Of a stretch of 64,000 bases of DNA, positions 63,049 through 64,000 are shown in pieces (the stretch's first letter is position 1; the number at the start of each line of letters is the position of its first letter). The stretch comes from Pseudoalteromonas flavipulchra NCIMB 2033 = ATCC BAA-314 (lineage in GTDB: Bacteria > Pseudomonadota > Gammaproteobacteria > Enterobacterales > Alteromonadaceae). Location: assembly GCA_000814665.1 (NCBI GenBank), contig JWIH01000016.1, positions 186,001 to 250,000 of the forward strand, written 5' to 3'. Below the pieces are notes generated by a model, which saw only the letters and a program-made list of their open reading frames with translations, did no database searches and had not been told where the DNA came from. Both the position numbers and the translations under genes were made by a program.

Positions 63049-64000
63049 TTAGAAAGAAGTGTTAATGCCTAAACTGATACTGCGGCCGTAACGGCTCAAG
63101 TGGCTCACTTGCTCTTGGGTTTTAATGTATGACCATTGACGCTCATTGGTGAGGTTGGTCACGTTTAGGTCAATCCGTGTCTTTGCCGTAAGATTATAGC
63201 TGGCACTGAAATCAAACTGACCATAATCCGCAGCCCATTCTGGGCCGCCCCACGCATCTGGATACTTCAGGTAATCATCTCGCCAGTTGTAAGCGATACG
63301 CGCTTGGTAGTCATCCTTTTCATAATAGATAACCGCATTGTAAGAATGCTCAGACATTCCAGCGAATGGTAGCTCGTCTTTTTCGGGGTCGTCGTATTTA
63401 CTATCCGTAAATGTATAGTTGATTTGCATACCTAGGCCATCAAATGGTGCAGGTAGCAATTCCTCAAACGACTGTTGGTAAGCAATTTCGAAACCTTTTA
63501 TCTCTGCTCCCGCTTCAGAACGTGGCGATACTTGAGTAAATTCCGGACCGTCAACTTCAACGCCGTCTTTTATGAATTTACCCACTTTTATCGTACCGAC
63601 ACGCCCCTGAGCGATAACCGATTTAATGTCTTTGTAATAGGTTGCAAAGGTGAGTGCACCATAATCAGAGAAGTACCACTCTAGTCCCAAATCAAGTTGG
63701 TCTGCTCTAAGTGGCTTGATCCCAGGATTGGCAAGATTAAGCTCAAACTTACTGAAATTAATTGAGCTATATGGGGTTAGAAAATCGATGCTAGGTCTGG
63801 TGATAACTTTAGCCGCGCTGGTTCTAAATAACAGTGAGTCTGTTATTTCTAACTTAAAGTTCATGCTAGGCAGTACATCAGTGTAATCATCTTCTACGTA
63901 AGAATCGGAGTAATAATCGGCAATATCCCCTTCTATGCGATAGATAATGTCGCCATCTTCGTCTTCTTCTACGTTGTATACCAGACTTGGGTAATCAAAA
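63049..64000 (-). CDS. TonB-dependent outer-membrane receptor (C-terminal part)
   Basis: This is the C-terminal 317 residues or so of a receptor whose start lies beyond base 64000. The open frame runs unbroken from base 63999. Barrel strands include ITDSLLFRTSAAKVITRPS, ADQLDLGLEWYFSDYGALT, YNAVIYYEKDDYQARIAYNW and the ending RYGRSISLGINTSF with the terminal Phe needed for barrel assembly. The pattern matches the large TonB-dependent receptors for carbohydrates found in Alteromonadales. The substrate cannot be read. The DUF5077/DUF3472 gene follows on the same strand. Confidence 0.9.
   Translation of the reverse strand, partial: FDYPSLVYNVEEDEDGDIIYRIEGDIADYYSDSYVEDDYTDVLPSMNFKLEITDSLLFRTSAAKVITRPSIDFLTPYSSINFSKFELNLANPGIKPLRADQLDLGLEWYFSDYGALTFATYYKDIKSVIAQGRVGTIKVGKFIKDGVEVDGPEFTQVSPRSEAGAEIKGFEIAYQQSFEELLPAPFDGLGMQINYTFTDSKYDDPEKDELPFAGMSEHSYNAVIYYEKDDYQARIAYNWRDDYLKYPDAWGGPEWAADYGQFDFSASYNLTAKTRIDLNVTNLTNERQWSYIKTQEQVSHLSRYGRSISLGINTSF

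Overview
This 64 kb window looks like chromosome of a marine gammaproteobacterium of the Alteromonadales, most probably Pseudoalteromonas or a close relative. That assignment is inferred from gene content: many two-component systems, dCache chemoreceptors, secreted protease with PKD/PPC domains, outer-membrane porins, a TonB-dependent receptor, and Fur- and FNR-type operator sequences. I could not run a database search. Nearly all genes are typical chromosomal ones. There is no prophage, complete insertion sequence or CRISPR array.

Layout. 1-1.7 kb: end of a PRPP-synthetase-like gene and nadV (NAD salvage). 1.8-3.9 kb: OmpR-type regulator and kinase. 4-7.5 kb: aspartic-protease-like protein, AhpD-like protein, DUF454 membrane protein and an M20 carbamoylase-type amidohydrolase. 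7.6-12.7 kb: a tightly coupled operon (small membrane protein, Na+/solute symporter, 39-residue miniprotein, aspartate-transcarbamoylase-like enzyme lacking part of the aspartate site, AsnB-type amidotransferase). 12.8-20 kb: porin, chemoreceptor, hexose-6-phosphate mutarotase, and a sigma-54 response regulator with its kinase. 20-27.3 kb: Fur-box-preceded small membrane protein, large HExxH/propeller protein, secreted serine protease, a decayed lipoprotein gene and a PQ-loop protein. 27.4-39.4 kb: metalloprotease remnant, then a MacAB-like ABC export operon with a sigma-54 promoter and twin upstream palindromes, then an RND efflux pair. 39.5-53.5 kb: oligopeptidase B, a REP-like repeat array, Dps, an FNR-box small membrane protein, an esterase, a porin, a chemoreceptor, an AraC/DJ-1 regulator, two diguanylate cyclases, a gluzincin peptidase, a decayed PoNi-type immunity gene and RbgA. 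55-61.7 kb: a porin-TctC-TctB-TctA-kinase-regulator operon for carboxylate uptake. 61.7-64 kb: a DUF5077/DUF3472 protein and the C-terminal part of a TonB-dependent receptor.

The most striking feature lies in the apparent gene desert at 53.5-54.7 kb. Three tandem, divergent copies of a minus-strand transcription unit each carry a near-consensus sigma-70 promoter (17-bp spacer), two 7-1-7 Fur boxes, a conserved core containing ACATTGCTCATAT, which resembles the RyhB core, and an intrinsic terminator. I read these as three tandem Fur-repressed, RyhB-like small RNAs. A MITE-like palindromic element separates the first copy from the second.

Functional links that the sequence suggests: Fur appears to control the three sRNAs and the 78-residue membrane protein at 20.0 kb. 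The NtrC-type pair at 17.4-20.0 kb is the obvious candidate to activate the sigma-54 promoter at 28.05 kb, about 8 kb away. The kinase/regulator pair at 59.4-61.7 kb probably controls its own transport operon through a 12-bp inverted repeat at 54.93-54.97 kb.
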